This document shows positions 16,387-26,211 of a stretch of DNA of 64,000 nucleotides, in pieces (position 1 is the first letter of the stretch; every line of letters starts with the position of its first letter). The DNA is from Suipraeoptans intestinalis. GTDB taxonomy: Bacteria > Bacillota > Clostridia > Lachnospirales > Lachnospiraceae. Position numbers and translations under genes: made by a program. The notes beneath the pieces were generated by a model. The model had not been told where the DNA came from. It saw nothing but the letters and a program-made list of their open reading frames with translations, and made no database searches. The stretch covers positions 124,001-188,000 of the forward strand of contig NZ_VULY01000018.1 of NCBI RefSeq assembly GCF_009696485.1, in the 5' to 3' direction.

Positions 16387-16791
16387 TTATATGGGAAGTT
16401 CCAGATAAATATCCTTTCCTTCTTTTATGGAAATCACAACTTTCCCGCTGCGGACAGTCGTATAGACTCCCTCTGCCGTACCGCTGATGGAAGGCGCTTC
16501 TTTCTCCTCCGTCTGATTCGCCGGCTCATCAGAAGCAGCTTCCTTGATCCCTTCTACATTTTCTGCTGTCAAAGGGCTTAAAGAGTCGCTGGTTTTTGTA
16601 AGCTTTGCTCCCAGCACCTGTCCGATGGTCAGACAGCCGTCCAGGTTTAAGAGTCCGGAATCTACCAGTTCATCAAAAATAGCCGGATCTTCCAGATTGG
16701 CAGCCTCAATGGTGATGCCTGCCTCCGCCCTGCAACATAACACGGCCGGATCGTTGGCATGCGCTTTCGCTGTTTCCGCTGTAATAGACAT
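16387..16791 (-). CDS. Orphan protein resembling the N-terminus of D-proline reductase proprotein PrdA
   Basis: 134 residues. The first 70 (MSITAETAKAHANDPAVLCC, then EAANLEDPAIFDELVDSGLL and CLTIGQVLGAKLTKT) match my recollection of the start of PrdA, the large selenoenzyme-associated subunit of Stickland proline reduction, and of its short paralogues. PrdA is several times longer, and the pyruvoyl-generating part is absent. No other prd gene is in the window. An acidic linker (ANQTEEKEAP) leads to a small C-terminal beta-rich piece (VYTTVRSGKVVISIKEGKDI). A standalone PrdA/PrdD-like protein or a decayed remnant are both possible. It has its own promoter between rpsO and pnp. Confidence 0.55.
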   Translation of the reverse strand: MSITAETAKAHANDPAVLCCRAEAGITIEAANLEDPAIFDELVDSGLLNLDGCLTIGQVLGAKLTKTSDSLSPLTAENVEGIKEAASDEPANQTEEKEAPSISGTAEGVYTTVRSGKVVISIKEGKDIYLELPI

Positions 16792-16832
16792 AATGCTCTA
16801 CCTCCTACCTTTTCAATCTTAACGCTTTTCTC

Positions 16833-16862
16833 AGTATAACAGTCCGTATTCGGAAATTCCAA
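16833..16862 (-). promoter_or_regulatory. Promoter of the PrdA-like gene
   Basis: Minus-strand TTGGAA (16857-16862), 18-base spacer, TATACT (16833-16838), about 40 bases before the ATG. Confidence 0.6.
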
Positions 16863-16999
16863 TCGCTTTTTTTGAAGAAAAAAGAGATATATAGAGTATT
16901 TCTATAACATACAGATGATCCGCCGCCCTCTAGCATCCTTCTTTTCGGTGTTTTCTGCGACAATCCGAAGCTTCTTTCGATTCTCTCCCTTCCAAATAT

Positions 17000-17052
17000 A
17001 AAAACTGCCGTCTGACAGATCGGATAACTTCTCGATCCATCAGGCGGCAGTC
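17000..17052 (-). terminator. Terminator of rpsO
   Basis: Minus-strand hairpin with outer arms ACTGCCG/CGGCAGT and inner arms GATCG/CGATC, followed by TTTTTA. It separates rpsO from the PrdA-like gene. Confidence 0.88.
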
Positions 17053-17088
17053 TCTCTTTGTACAGTCAGTCCACTGATCCTGTAAAGA

Positions 17089-17355
17089 CTATTTTCTAAG
17101 TCCCAGTCTTTCGATCAATGTACGATATCTTGTAATGTCAGACTTTTTCAGGTAAGCCAGAAGACCTCTTCTTTGTCCTACCATCTTAAGAAGACCTCTT
17201 CTTGAGTGGTGATCCTTCGGATTGTTCTTGAAGTGCTCTGTCAGGTCATTAATCCTTGCTGTCAGGATCGCGATCTGAACCTCCGGTGAACCGGTATCGC
17301 CTTCGCCTCTCCCAAAGTCTGCCATAATCTGCTGTTTCTGTTCTTTTGTGATCAT
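17089..17355 (-). CDS. rpsO: 30S ribosomal protein S15
   Basis: 88 residues, exact family length. The signature [20 protein letters not shown] is present. It binds 16S rRNA helices 20-22 early in 30S assembly. AGGAGG lies before the ATG. It has its own promoter and terminator. Confidence 0.98.
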   Translation of the reverse strand: MITKEQKQQIMADFGRGEGDTGSPEVQIAILTARINDLTEHFKNNPKDHHSRRGLLKMVGQRRGLLAYLKKSDITRYRTLIERLGLRK

Positions 17356-17447
17356 TTGTACTTCCTCCTTGTTTTCTGTTAAAAATCACACCGGATATTA
17401 AGCGGCGGTTGGAGATTCCTGCCACCGAACATCGGTTTTACCCGGTA

Positions 17448-17476
17448 AGTCTATCACATTCCTCTTGGGATGTAAA
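17448..17476 (-). promoter_or_regulatory. Promoter of rpsO
   Basis: Minus-strand TTTACA (17471-17476), 17-base spacer, TAGACT (17448-17453). The leader of about 85 bases (17356-17440) contains ACCGA-TGT-TCGGT and other short stems, possibly an S15 autoregulatory structure. Confidence 0.65.
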
Positions 17477-17490
17477 GACTTTTCTCTGTA

Positions 17491-17527
17491 ACCACCGGCT
17501 GCTTCATCTGACTGCGAGGCCGGTGGT
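17491..17527 (-). terminator. Hairpin after mscL
   Basis: ACCACCGGC/GCCGGTGGT, 9-bp perfect stem with a 19-base loop, 25 bases after the mscL stop on the minus strand. The tail has few T residues, so it is likely a weak terminator or 3' protecting hairpin. Confidence 0.5.
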
Positions 17528-17551
17528 AAAACCGGAGCTCTCTTTTGTCCT

Positions 17552-17980
17552 CTAGGACAAAGAAGAGGTACAGTGAGGACATTTTACAGCCTCCACTGCA
17601 ATCTCACTGGCACAGTAAGGACACTTCTTTGTAGCCGGAGCTGCTTCTTCTGCCGGCTCGTCTTTTTTCATACCGTTTTGCAGTTTGTTCAGTCCCTTTA
17701 CCATACAGAAAATAATCAGTGCCGTGATCAGGAAATTAATGATGGCCGTGATGAAGTTTCCATACATCAGCACCGGCGCATTCTTTCCGCTTCCCAAAAC
17801 CAGCTTCAGGTTGCTGAAATCCACTCCGCCGAAAATTCCCAGGATCGGTGCAATGATATCTGCATTCAATGAAGTTACGATCGCCGTAAACGCTCCGCCG
17901 ATGATGACACCGACTGCCAGATCCATGACGTTCCCTTTCGTGATGAATTCCTTAAACTCTCCGATAAATCCTTTTTTCAT
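17552..17980 (-). CDS. mscL: Large-conductance mechanosensitive channel MscL with C-terminal zinc ribbon
   Basis: 142 residues. The first 105 are a standard Msc[23 protein letters not shown]1 ([14 protein letters not shown]), a periplasmic loop, TM2 ([19 protein letters not shown]). It opens under membrane tension to release solutes during osmotic downshock. The C-terminus adds an acidic linker and a CPYC-x10-CPHC zinc ribbon (Cys 120, 123, 134, 137) in place of the plain helical bundle. It starts two bases after the transporter gene, behind GAGGAGG. Confidence 0.95.
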   Translation of the reverse strand: MKKGFIGEFKEFITKGNVMDLAVGVIIGGAFTAIVTSLNADIIAPILGIFGGVDFSNLKLVLGSGKNAPVLMYGNFITAIINFLITALIIFCMVKGLNKLQNGMKKDEPAEEAAPATKKCPYCASEIAVEAVKCPHCTSSLS

Positions 17981-17982
17981 TC

Positions 17983-19629
17983 TTAATCCTCCTCTTCATT
18001 CAAACCCTCATCCGGTTTGAAAATTGCAAATGCTACATTGGTTGCATGGTCCGCTACACGTTCCAGCCCTGATACTGTATCAGAAAACAGCATTCCTGAA
18101 AAGGGGGTACACTTATTTTTTGTCAGCTGTTTCACATGAAAACGCTGTAGCTTCTTTTCTTTCTCATCTATTTCATCTTCCAGCTGCAGGATCTCCCTCA
18201 TATGTTCGTCATTTCTGTTTCGGAACATATCCAAAGAATACGTCAGGATCGTGACTACTTTTTCCATCATTTCCTGTAAATGTTTTTTGGCCTTGTCGCT
18301 GAATTCCACCTGGTCTTTCAGCCGGATGCCGGCGGAATCCGCAAAATTTTCTGCGTGATCCCCGATCCGTTCAATATCATTTACAATATGGAACAGTCCT
18401 CCTAAAAGCTTCTTGTCTGCTGCCGGAAGTTCTATTTCGTTGACTTTCATCAGATAATCTGTGATCTTATGGTTCAAAAAATCAATATATTCTTCTCGCT
18501 GGTACACCTGTCGGATCTTTTTTTCCTCCGGTTCGCAAAGAGCCTCCATGGACGTCTTCAGATTCTCAATGGCGATCTGCCCCATGTGCTCGATCTCACG
18601 GATCCCGTCCAGCATGGCGGTCGTGGGAATCAAAAGCGTCCCTGTCCCGATATACTGCAGTTGAAATTCTTCGTCTCTGGCCTTGTCCGTTCCCGGAATC
18701 ACCTTATAGGTAGCTTTGACCACCCAGCCCATGAAGGGGAACAACAGAACCACTTCAAAGATCTTGATGCTGGTATGCAGGTTTGCCACTGCCCTTGCCA
18801 CATCCTGTCCGGAAAAATCCAGAATCCTTTCGGTAATAGGCTGCAATCCCACCATCAACACACCAAAAGCAATAGCGGAGCCGATGATGTTAAACAGAAA
18901 GTGGATCATGGCAGCTCGCTTTGCCACTTTTTTCCCACCCAGACTTGCCAGAAGTGCAGATACGCAGGAGCCCATATTACATCCCAGGATCAGGAAGGGG
19001 CAGATGGTAAATTCCAGCAGTCCCTGCGACGCCATGAGGATCACGATCCCCACCGTAGCGGAAGAACTCTGAAGGATCGCCGTGATCACAAATCCTACCA
19101 GGATGGCCATCATGGGGTTGGTCATGGACTGCAAAAGCTCCAGAATGCGGGGAGATTCTTTGATACTTTCCATGGAACTGCTCATGATGCTCAGACCCAT
19201 AAACAGCACGCCAAACCCAAGGATCACTTCCCCGATCCGGTGAATGCTCATTTTTTTACAGAACATGACCATGATCACTCCGGTGATCACAAATAAAGGC
19301 GCAATATCCGACAGCTTAAAGGCAATCAGCTGTCCCGTTACCGTCGTACCGATATTGGCTCCCAGGATTACGCCGGATGCCTGAAACAGATCCATCAGAC
19401 CTGAATTTACAAAACTGACTACCATAACGGTCGTCGCACTGGAAGACTGGACAATGGCAGTAAATGCGATCCCTACCATCATCCCCATAAACCGGTTCCG
19501 GGTGAAAAATTCCAGGATATTCCTCATTTTTTCACCGGCCGCCTTCTCCAGACCCTCGCTCATCAGCTTCATTCCGTAGAGAAACAGTCCAAGTCCTCCC
19601 AGCAATCCAAAAAACGTTACAATATTCAT
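17983..19629 (-). CDS. Na+/phosphate cotransporter family protein with PhoU-like C-terminus
   Basis: 548 residues from ATG 19629 (AGGAG seven bases upstream; the open frame continues into ribF without a site). The N-terminal half has two Na/Pi cotransporter repeats marked by [16 protein letters not shown] and [16 protein letters not shown], with about nine membrane segments. The C-terminal 190 residues are a cytosolic PhoU-like helical domain ([38 protein letters not shown]). Probably imports phosphate with sodium or controls phosphate flux. It starts four bases after ribF and is followed by mscL. Confidence 0.88.
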   Translation of the reverse strand: MNIVTFFGLLGGLGLFLYGMKLMSEGLEKAAGEKMRNILEFFTRNRFMGMMVGIAFTAIVQSSSATTVMVVSFVNSGLMDLFQASGVILGANIGTTVTGQLIAFKLSDIAPLFVITGVIMVMFCKKMSIHRIGEVILGFGVLFMGLSIMSSSMESIKESPRILELLQSMTNPMMAILVGFVITAILQSSSATVGIVILMASQGLLEFTICPFLILGCNMGSCVSALLASLGGKKVAKRAAMIHFLFNIIGSAIAFGVLMVGLQPITERILDFSGQDVARAVANLHTSIKIFEVVLLFPFMGWVVKATYKVIPGTDKARDEEFQLQYIGTGTLLIPTTAMLDGIREIEHMGQIAIENLKTSMEALCEPEEKKIRQVYQREEYIDFLNHKITDYLMKVNEIELPAADKKLLGGLFHIVNDIERIGDHAENFADSAGIRLKDQVEFSDKAKKHLQEMMEKVVTILTYSLDMFRNRNDEHMREILQLEDEIDEKEKKLQRFHVKQLTKNKCTPFSGMLFSDTVSGLERVADHATNVAFAIFKPDEGLNEEED

Positions 19630-19633
19630 GAGA

Positions 19634-20572
19634 TTACTCCTTTTCCTCCCTCTCTTCTTCAAAAAAGCGGACCGCTTCTTCCACATCCGAAAGGATTTGT
19701 TCTTTTAAAGCTTCTATATTTGCAAATTTCTTCTCTTCTCTATGAAAGGAAAACAGTTCTGTCGTTACACATTTTCCATATACATCTCCCTGGAATCCCA
19801 GTAAATGGCTTTCCAGCAGCAGGCGGTCTCCCGCTTCCACCGTAGGCTTGGTTCCGAGGTTGGAAATGCTCTGGTACCAGACTCCGTCGATTTTGGTTCT
19901 TCCAAAATAGACGCCCTTTCGAGGAAGAATTTTTTCTTTCTGCCACTCCAGGTTCAATGTAGGAAATCCTATGCTTCTTCCCAGTCTGTTTCCGGAAATG
20001 ACGGTGCCTGTCATCCCATAACCGTATCCCAGCATCTCCCTTGCCAGATCTGCCCGACCCTCCCGGATACACTCTTTGATATAGGTACTGCTGATCTCTC
20101 TGTCTCCAAACCGCTCTTTCGCAATGGCATGAAGCTCATAGCCACACTCTTTTTCAAAGGCCTTCAGCATTGCGATATCGCCCTTTTTACCACATCCGAA
20201 CCGGAAATCCTCTCCTACCACCACATATCTTGCGTGAAAAAGATCCCGGATATACCTTCGGATGAATTCCTCCGGCAAAATGCTGCTGAACTCCTGCGTA
20301 AAGGGACATTCCAGCAGATAATCCGCCTTTCCTTTCAGAAAGCTTCTTCTTTCCCCCGGTGTCATGATCGTCGGCTTCTCCATCTGCCGGCTTTTCCAAA
20401 AAGGAGCCATGTCAAATGCACAGATGATGCTGTCGATGTCCGTCACTCTTCCTAAAAACTGTACTTCGCCCACCAGCTTCTGATGTCCCTTGTGAATGCC
20501 GTCAAACTTTCCAAACGTGATGGCCGTCCTGCGGCTGCCCTGATAGGAAGATAGTCCTGTTAAATACTTCAT
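19634..20572 (-). CDS. ribF: Bifunctional riboflavin kinase / FAD synthetase
   Basis: 312 residues from ATG 20572, seven bases after AGGAG; a longer frame overlaps truB and lacks a site. Converts riboflavin to FMN and FMN to FAD. The N-terminal FAD synthetase domain has ITFGKFDGIHKGHQKL and the EFIRRY and VVGEDFRFGCGKKG segments; the C-terminal riboflavin kinase domain has GNRLGRSIGFPTLNL and GVYFGRTKIDG. Last gene of the rimP-nusA-infB block in its usual place after truB. Confidence 0.95.
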   Translation of the reverse strand: MKYLTGLSSYQGSRRTAITFGKFDGIHKGHQKLVGEVQFLGRVTDIDSIICAFDMAPFWKSRQMEKPTIMTPGERRSFLKGKADYLLECPFTQEFSSILPEEFIRRYIRDLFHARYVVVGEDFRFGCGKKGDIAMLKAFEKECGYELHAIAKERFGDREISSTYIKECIREGRADLAREMLGYGYGMTGTVISGNRLGRSIGFPTLNLEWQKEKILPRKGVYFGRTKIDGVWYQSISNLGTKPTVEAGDRLLLESHLLGFQGDVYGKCVTTELFSFHREEKKFANIEALKEQILSDVEEAVRFFEEEREEKE

Positions 20573-20591
20573 TCTGACACTCCTGTTTCTT

Positions 20592-21509
20592 TTAAACCGA
20601 TCCCGGATCCTGTGTATCAAAAAACAGTTTGATCGGTTTATACCATTTTTCTTTCTTTTCGTAGATCCCCATAAAAACGCCGGAAGCCTCGTAGAGTCTG
20701 ATGACAGGCTCCTCTTTGCTTCCTTCCTTTGGCGTCACGCATCCGATCGGTATGGGATTCCCGTTTCTTAAGGCCTTTTCCATTCCTTTTTGCGCTGTTT
20801 TTTCGGGATATTTTAAAAACAACCGGTCCACCGGGATCAGACAGCTATCCAGCCGTCCTTCCTTTGCAAGCGCTTCCACCTTCTCCAGCGTCAGGCTTTC
20901 CTCCAGAGAAAATTCGCCCACTCGGGTACGCTTCAGGCTCTCCATACATCCGCCGGTCTGTAGCTTCGACCCGATATCATGACACAGTGTCCGGATATAC
21001 GTTCCTTTGGAGCAGGAAACCTCCATCCATACCCGGGGAAGTTCCATCTTCAGGATCCGAAGACCGTAGATCGTAACCTGCCTTTTCTTCCTCTCTACTT
21101 CCTTGCCTTCTCTCGCCAGCTCGTACAGTTTTTTTCCATTTACCTTAATGGCAGAGTACATGGGAGGCATCTGCCAGATGCTGCCCTCAAAGCTTTTTAT
21201 GACCGTCTTAACCTGCTGTACCGTCACGCCGGAAGTGTCGCAGACCCTTTGCACCTGTCCGCTGATATCCTGGGTGTCTGTTTCTTTTCCCAAAAGCAGC
21301 ACGGTCTCATATACCTTGTCCCGGTCTGTCAGCATGTCGCACACCTTTGTCCCTTTTCCCAGACAGACCGGAAGGACACCTGTCGCATCCGGATCCAGGG
21401 TGCCGGTGTGCCCGATCTTTTTTTGATGCAGGATTCCCCTAAGCTTTGCTACCACATCATGAGAAGTAAATCCCGCCTCTTTCTGTATGTTGATTATCCC
21501 ATGTATCAT
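20592..21509 (-). CDS. truB: tRNA pseudouridine(55) synthase
   Basis: 305 residues. Makes pseudouridine 55 in the T loop of tRNA. Catalytic motif KIGHTGTLDPDATGVLPVCL with Asp near residue 39; a further SCSKGTYIRTLCHDIG motif near 165; C-terminal PUA-like tail. It follows nrnA by one base and precedes ribF. Confidence 0.96.
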   Translation of the reverse strand: MIHGIINIQKEAGFTSHDVVAKLRGILHQKKIGHTGTLDPDATGVLPVCLGKGTKVCDMLTDRDKVYETVLLLGKETDTQDISGQVQRVCDTSGVTVQQVKTVIKSFEGSIWQMPPMYSAIKVNGKKLYELAREGKEVERKKRQVTIYGLRILKMELPRVWMEVSCSKGTYIRTLCHDIGSKLQTGGCMESLKRTRVGEFSLEESLTLEKVEALAKEGRLDSCLIPVDRLFLKYPEKTAQKGMEKALRNGNPIPIGCVTPKEGSKEEPVIRLYEASGVFMGIYEKKEKWYKPIKLFFDTQDPGSV

Positions 21510-21510
21510 C

Positions 21511-22482
21511 TTATTTCGCCTTCTCCCCTATCTGTCTGCAGACCTCTTTCTCCAGCTTCCGCAAAATTTCCTCAAGATTCCGGGAGGATTCCAGCCCTGC
21601 CGCTCTTTGATGTCCGCCCCCGCCAAACGCAGAGGCTACCAGGTTGACATCCACCGTATCTCCGGAACGGAGGCTGACCTTATACCCGCCTTCCCGAAAT
21701 TCGTAATAAAATACGGCAACTTCCACGCCCTCTGTCAGGCGAAGCTGGCTGACGATCCCGTTAAGATCCGACGGCCTGACGTCAAACGCTGCCATTTCCT
21801 CTTTGGACAGTCCTGCCACGATCATCCGTCCATTCAGGAGCAGGCGGCTTTCTACCAGCATTTTCCCAAGGATCCGGTTTTGCTTGTCCGTCTTTTCATA
21901 ATAGGTCTTTTGAATGATATTAGCGGCATCCACCCCCTTTTCCAGCAAAACCGCTGCCATCCGATGGGTGGAGGGAGCCGTGCAGGGATATTGAAACACG
22001 CCTGTATCATGGATGATTCCCAGATACAGAGCCTCTGCAGCCCTCTTGGAAATCTTTTCCGGATCAAGGAGCCGGTATACCAATTCTGCTGTGGAGCTTG
22101 CCTCCTGATCCACATAGGCCTCCTCCGTAAAGACCCCCTGACTGATATGGTGGTCGATACAGCACCTCCGTTTTGCTTCTTCAAACAAGGGCGCCGAAAA
22201 CTCCAGTCGCTTCTTATCTGCACAGTCCAGACAGAAAAACAGATCATACGGTTTTCGGGAGGAGGGAAGCTGATGGCGGATCTCTTCGATCCCTTCCAGA
22301 AATTCAAAGGATTTGGGAAGCTCTCCCAGATAGATATCCACCGTTTCCGCCAGCCGGTTATCCCGCAGATAATGATACAGCGCCATGCCGGACCCGGCAC
22401 AGTCGCCGTCCGGACGGATGTGGCCACTGATGGCGATCCGCCTGGCGTCTCCCAGAATCTCCTCTATCGTTCTATTCTTCAT
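21511..22482 (-). CDS. nrnA: DHH-family oligoribonuclease / pAp phosphatase
   Basis: 323 residues from the ATG at 22482, which overlaps rbfA by 11 bases. DHH/DHHA1 phosphoesterase: SGHIRPDGDCAGSGMALYHY, CCIDHHISQG (the DHH-type metal site) and C-terminal GGGGHQRAAG. It degrades short RNA fragments and dephosphorylates 3'-phosphoadenosine 5'-phosphate in its characterised relatives. Position between rbfA and truB is standard in Firmicutes. Confidence 0.92.
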   Translation of the reverse strand: MKNRTIEEILGDARRIAISGHIRPDGDCAGSGMALYHYLRDNRLAETVDIYLGELPKSFEFLEGIEEIRHQLPSSRKPYDLFFCLDCADKKRLEFSAPLFEEAKRRCCIDHHISQGVFTEEAYVDQEASSTAELVYRLLDPEKISKRAAEALYLGIIHDTGVFQYPCTAPSTHRMAAVLLEKGVDAANIIQKTYYEKTDKQNRILGKMLVESRLLLNGRMIVAGLSKEEMAAFDVRPSDLNGIVSQLRLTEGVEVAVFYYEFREGGYKVSLRSGDTVDVNLVASAFGGGGHQRAAGLESSRNLEEILRKLEKEVCRQIGEKAK

Positions 22483-22870
22483 CTGCTTCTTCCTCGATCT
22501 CTCGTCTTGCCAGTCGTTCTTTTTCTGTGATCTCGTCAATTTTTCTGGACATATTGACCCCATATTCAATAGACTGGTCCAGCACAAATGTAAGTTCCGG
22601 CGTATTTCTCAGATTCAACTGGGCTGCCAGCTCCTTGCGAATATACCCTTCTGCGCTTTTCAGACCTTTCATGGTTTCTGTCTGTGCTTCCTGATCTCCT
22701 AAAACACTGATATAGATCTTGCAGGTTTTCAGATCCGGAGCCACTTCCGCCGCCACCACGGAGGTCCAGGGAGCCACCCGGGGATCCTTGATCCCTCCCC
22801 GAATGATAGATCCTACAGCCCTTTGCACCTCTGTATTTACACGAGTATTTTTAATGCTTCTCTTTCTCAT
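22472..22870 (-). CDS. rbfA: 30S ribosome-binding factor A
   Basis: 132 residues, KH-type fold. Motifs INTEVQRAVGSIIRGGIKDP (with one substitution at the start), YISVLGDQEAQ and LRNTPELTFVLDQSIEYG are family hallmarks. Late 30S maturation factor. It lies 25 bases after infB. Confidence 0.94.
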   Translation of the reverse strand: MRKRSIKNTRVNTEVQRAVGSIIRGGIKDPRVAPWTSVVAAEVAPDLKTCKIYISVLGDQEAQTETMKGLKSAEGYIRKELAAQLNLRNTPELTFVLDQSIEYGVNMSRKIDEITEKERLARREIEEEADEE

Positions 22871-22895
22871 AATCCGCCTCTTTCCAGGTAGAAGT

Positions 22896-25874
22896 CTATC
22901 TCGGGACTTCTACCATCTTGTATGCTTCTACTCTGTCTTCTTCTTGCACGTCATTAAAGTTTTCGAATACCAGTCCGCACTCATAGCCGGTACGCACTTC
23001 TTTTACGTCGTCCTTAAACCGCTTCAAAGAGGCCAGCTTTCCTTCAAAGATCACGGTGTTGTCCCGGGTGATCCTTACAGAGCAGTCCCGCTCAAACGTT
23101 CCGTCCAGAACATAGGAACCTGCAATCGTTCCCACTCCGGAGGCTTTGAAGATTTGGCGAACCTCTGCATGTCCCAGTACCTTTTCTTCAAAGACAGGAT
23201 CCAGCATGCCCTTCATGGCTGCCTCCACGTCCTCAATTGCCTTGTAGATTACCCGGTACATCCGAAGATCCACGCCTTCTCTGTCTGCCGTTTCTTTTGC
23301 CGCCGCATCCGTTCTTACGTTAAATCCGATGATGATGGCATTAGAAGCAGACGCCAGACTTACATCTGACTCGTTGATGGCTCCCACGCCGCCGTGAATC
23401 ACCTTGACTACCACCTCGTCATTAGACAGCTTCAGAAGACTCTGCTTCATTGCTTCCACGGATCCCTGTACGTCTGCTTTTATCACAATACCCAGCTCTT
23501 TTAGATTGCCTTCCTTGATCTGGGTAAACAGATCGTCCAGAGACAGCTTCGCTTTAGTATCCTCCAGAAGCTTTACCTTGCTCTGTGAAATAAAGGTTTC
23601 TGCAAAGCTTCTTGCCTCCTTGTCATTTTCACAGTTCACAAAGACTTCTCCTGCATTGGGAACATCGTTCAGTCCCAGGATCTCTACCGGCATAGACGGT
23701 CCCGCTTCCTTTACCCGTCTTCCTTTATCATCCATCATGGCCCGGACTTTTCCGTAAGCGGCTCCCGCTGCGATAGGATCTCCTACCCGCAGGGTTCCTT
23801 TTTGTACCAGGATCGTTGCAACAGAGCCTCTTCCCTTATCCAGCTCTGCCTCCAGAACCAGACCTCTTGCCTTACGATTTGGGTTGGCCTTTAATTCCAG
23901 CACCTCTGCCGTCAACAGCAACATTTCCATCAGGTCATCCAGTCCTTCTCTGGTCTTGGCGGAAACCGGAACAAAAATAGTGCTTCCTCCCCAGTCTTCA
24001 GGGATCAATTCATACTCTGCCAGTTCCTGCTTTACACGATCGATATTGGCACTTGGTTTATCTATCTTGTTAACTGCGACTACGATCTCCACTCCCGCTG
24101 CTTTTGCATGGTTGATGGCCTCCACCGTCTGGGGCATCACGCCGTCGTCTGCCGCTACTACCAGGATCGCGATATCCGTGGAGCTGGCTCCTCTCATACG
24201 CATTGCCGTAAAGGCTTCATGCCCCGGAGTATCCAGGAAGGTGATCTTCTCCCCATTGACGTCCACTACATAAGCTCCGATATGCTGGGTGATCCCACCT
24301 GCCTCTTTATCGATCACATTTGTATCCCGGATCGCATCCAAAAGAGAAGTTTTTCCGTGGTCTACATGCCCCATAACGCATACCACCGGCGGCCGCTTTG
24401 TCATAGTGTCTTCCGATTCATCCTCTTCCCGCAGAAGTTCTTCGATCACGTCTACCACTTCCTCTTTTTCACACAGAACATCAAACTCCAATGCGATCTC
24501 CTCTGCGGTTTCGTAGTTGATCTCCTGGTTGACCGTTACGATCTGGCCCTTCAGAAACAGTTTTTTCACAATAACAGAAGGTACGATCTTCATCTTGTCC
24601 GCCAGCTCCTTGATGGTAAGCACTTCCGGCAGAATGATCGACTTGATCTGTTCTTCTGCTTTTTGCACCTTGGACTGAGGCTTCTGGATCAAAGGCTTGG
24701 TTTCCGGGGTCTTTTTCCCCTTCTTCTGTCTGTTGTCCTCGTCTTTTCTATAATCCTTCTTCTTAAAGTCTTCTTTTCCCTTCCCTTTTGCTCTTTGAGG
24801 CTTCTGTCCTTCTACAACAGAAGAAAGGGGATCTGATACTTTCTTGTCGCCTCTTCTGTCCGTCGGCTTTCTCTGATTCCAGTCCTTCTTCTCTCCTCCC
24901 TGGCCGTACCGACTGCCCTGAGGTCTGTCTCCTCCCTGGAACCTTCCTCCCTGGGATCTGTCTCCCTGGGGTCTGTCACTTCTCTGGAATCTGTCACCTT
25001 GCGGACGATCCCCTCTTGGGAAGCGATCATTGTGCGGACGGTCTCCCTGGGGTCTGTCATTTCTCTGGAAACGGTCGTTCTGCGAACGGTCTCCCTGAGA
25101 TCTGTCGTTTCTTGGGAATCGATCCCCCTGTGGCCTGTCGCTTCTTGGGAACCTGTCACTTTGCGGTCTGTCGCTTCTTGAGAAACGGTCGCCCTGCGGA
25201 CGGTCTCCTCTTGGACGATCTCCCCCGTTTCTTTCCGGTTTGGAGAATTGCTCTTTTTGAGGCCTGTCGTTTTTCAGTATGTTTCCTTCTCCCGATATAT
25301 GCTTTTCCGTCTGTTCTTTTTTTACAGGTTTCGTTTCTTCTCTCATTCCTTTTGCCACAGCAGCTTCCTTTTCTGTCGTTTGATTGATCTTGATCTCTTC
25401 TGCCGGCTTTTCTGCCTCTTCTTTCACATCTTCCGGCTTTCTCATTCCCTGCCTGGGAGCGGGTTCCTCTTTTACTGCCTCTTTTTGCAGTCTTCCATTG
25501 TTGACCTGCATCGGTTTTCCCGGATGAGGAATTTTCCCCTGTGCTGCCCCTCTTTTCTGTCTGCCTCCCCCACTCTTACTGTTCTGAGGACGGAATACGT
25601 GGACAATGCTCTTCTTTTTAGGTGCTTCCGACACTTTTTTTGCCTCTGCCGTATCCTCCGGCTTTTCTGTTTCCGGCTGCTCTGTTTTTACTTTCTCCGC
25701 TTTCACGGAAGACTCTCCGCTTTGAAAATGATTTCTTGCCATATTCGCTTCCGTTTCTTCAATGCTGCTCATATGGCTTTTTGCTTCTATATGTTTGTCG
25801 CCCAAAAACTTCACCAGTTCCTTGCTGGGAATATCCAGTTCTTTGGCCAGTTCATATATCTTGATTTTTGACAT
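22896..25874 (-). CDS. infB: Translation initiation factor IF-2
   Basis: 992 residues. GTPase that delivers fMet-tRNA to the 30S subunit and promotes subunit joining. An N-terminal IF2N motif ([20 protein letters not shown]) is followed by a long disordered region whose residues 218-327 are a low-complexity Arg/Asp/Gln repeat built on DRPQGDRF, then a second IF2N domain, the G domain (G1 [12 protein letters not shown] at 502, [14 protein letters not shown]) and C-terminal domains II-IV. The repeat region is the only unusual part. It follows ylxQ by 13 bases. Confidence 0.97.
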   Translation of the reverse strand: MSKIKIYELAKELDIPSKELVKFLGDKHIEAKSHMSSIEETEANMARNHFQSGESSVKAEKVKTEQPETEKPEDTAEAKKVSEAPKKKSIVHVFRPQNSKSGGGRQKRGAAQGKIPHPGKPMQVNNGRLQKEAVKEEPAPRQGMRKPEDVKEEAEKPAEEIKINQTTEKEAAVAKGMREETKPVKKEQTEKHISGEGNILKNDRPQKEQFSKPERNGGDRPRGDRPQGDRFSRSDRPQSDRFPRSDRPQGDRFPRNDRSQGDRSQNDRFQRNDRPQGDRPHNDRFPRGDRPQGDRFQRSDRPQGDRSQGGRFQGGDRPQGSRYGQGGEKKDWNQRKPTDRRGDKKVSDPLSSVVEGQKPQRAKGKGKEDFKKKDYRKDEDNRQKKGKKTPETKPLIQKPQSKVQKAEEQIKSIILPEVLTIKELADKMKIVPSVIVKKLFLKGQIVTVNQEINYETAEEIALEFDVLCEKEEVVDVIEELLREEDESEDTMTKRPPVVCVMGHVDHGKTSLLDAIRDTNVIDKEAGGITQHIGAYVVDVNGEKITFLDTPGHEAFTAMRMRGASSTDIAILVVAADDGVMPQTVEAINHAKAAGVEIVVAVNKIDKPSANIDRVKQELAEYELIPEDWGGSTIFVPVSAKTREGLDDLMEMLLLTAEVLELKANPNRKARGLVLEAELDKGRGSVATILVQKGTLRVGDPIAAGAAYGKVRAMMDDKGRRVKEAGPSMPVEILGLNDVPNAGEVFVNCENDKEARSFAETFISQSKVKLLEDTKAKLSLDDLFTQIKEGNLKELGIVIKADVQGSVEAMKQSLLKLSNDEVVVKVIHGGVGAINESDVSLASASNAIIIGFNVRTDAAAKETADREGVDLRMYRVIYKAIEDVEAAMKGMLDPVFEEKVLGHAEVRQIFKASGVGTIAGSYVLDGTFERDCSVRITRDNTVIFEGKLASLKRFKDDVKEVRTGYECGLVFENFNDVQEEDRVEAYKMVEVPR

Positions 25875-25887
25875 CTACACTACCTCC

Positions 25888-26211
25888 TTATGCAATTGTA
25901 CCGTCATCTGTTTCCATCGCTTTTCGGATCCCGTTGGCAAACCCTTCATCCAGGACCGCCAGGGAAGCCCGAAACTCTTTTCCCATTGCATTTCCCAAGG
26001 TATCTTTATCTTTATAAAAATAGATTGGTACTCCGTAAAATTCACACATGTTTCGGAATTTTTTCTTTGTGTTTTCCGAAGCGTTTCCCGCAACCACCAC
26101 CAAAGACGCACGTCCGTCTTTGACGGCCTTCTCTGTGGAAAATTCTCCGCTGACTGTCCTTCCTGCCTTAGTCGCCAGGCCGATCAGGGACAGCGCTTTA
26201 TCTGCTTTCAA
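25888..26211 (-). CDS. YlxQ-type L7Ae/L30e family RNA-binding protein
   Basis: 107 residues. Small L7Ae-like protein found between ylxR and infB in many Firmicutes. LSLIGLATKAGRTVSGEFST and LVVVAGNASENTKKKFRNMC mark the fold, predicted to bind kink-turn RNA. Overlaps ylxR by 14 bases. Confidence 0.9.
   Translation of the reverse strand: MKADKALSLIGLATKAGRTVSGEFSTEKAVKDGRASLVVVAGNASENTKKKFRNMCEFYGVPIYFYKDKDTLGNAMGKEFRASLAVLDEGFANGIRKAMETDDGTIA

Noticed and set aside
24894-25223. Short repeated DNA, possible repeat array
   Set aside because: It is the coding DRPQGDRF low-complexity segment of infB.
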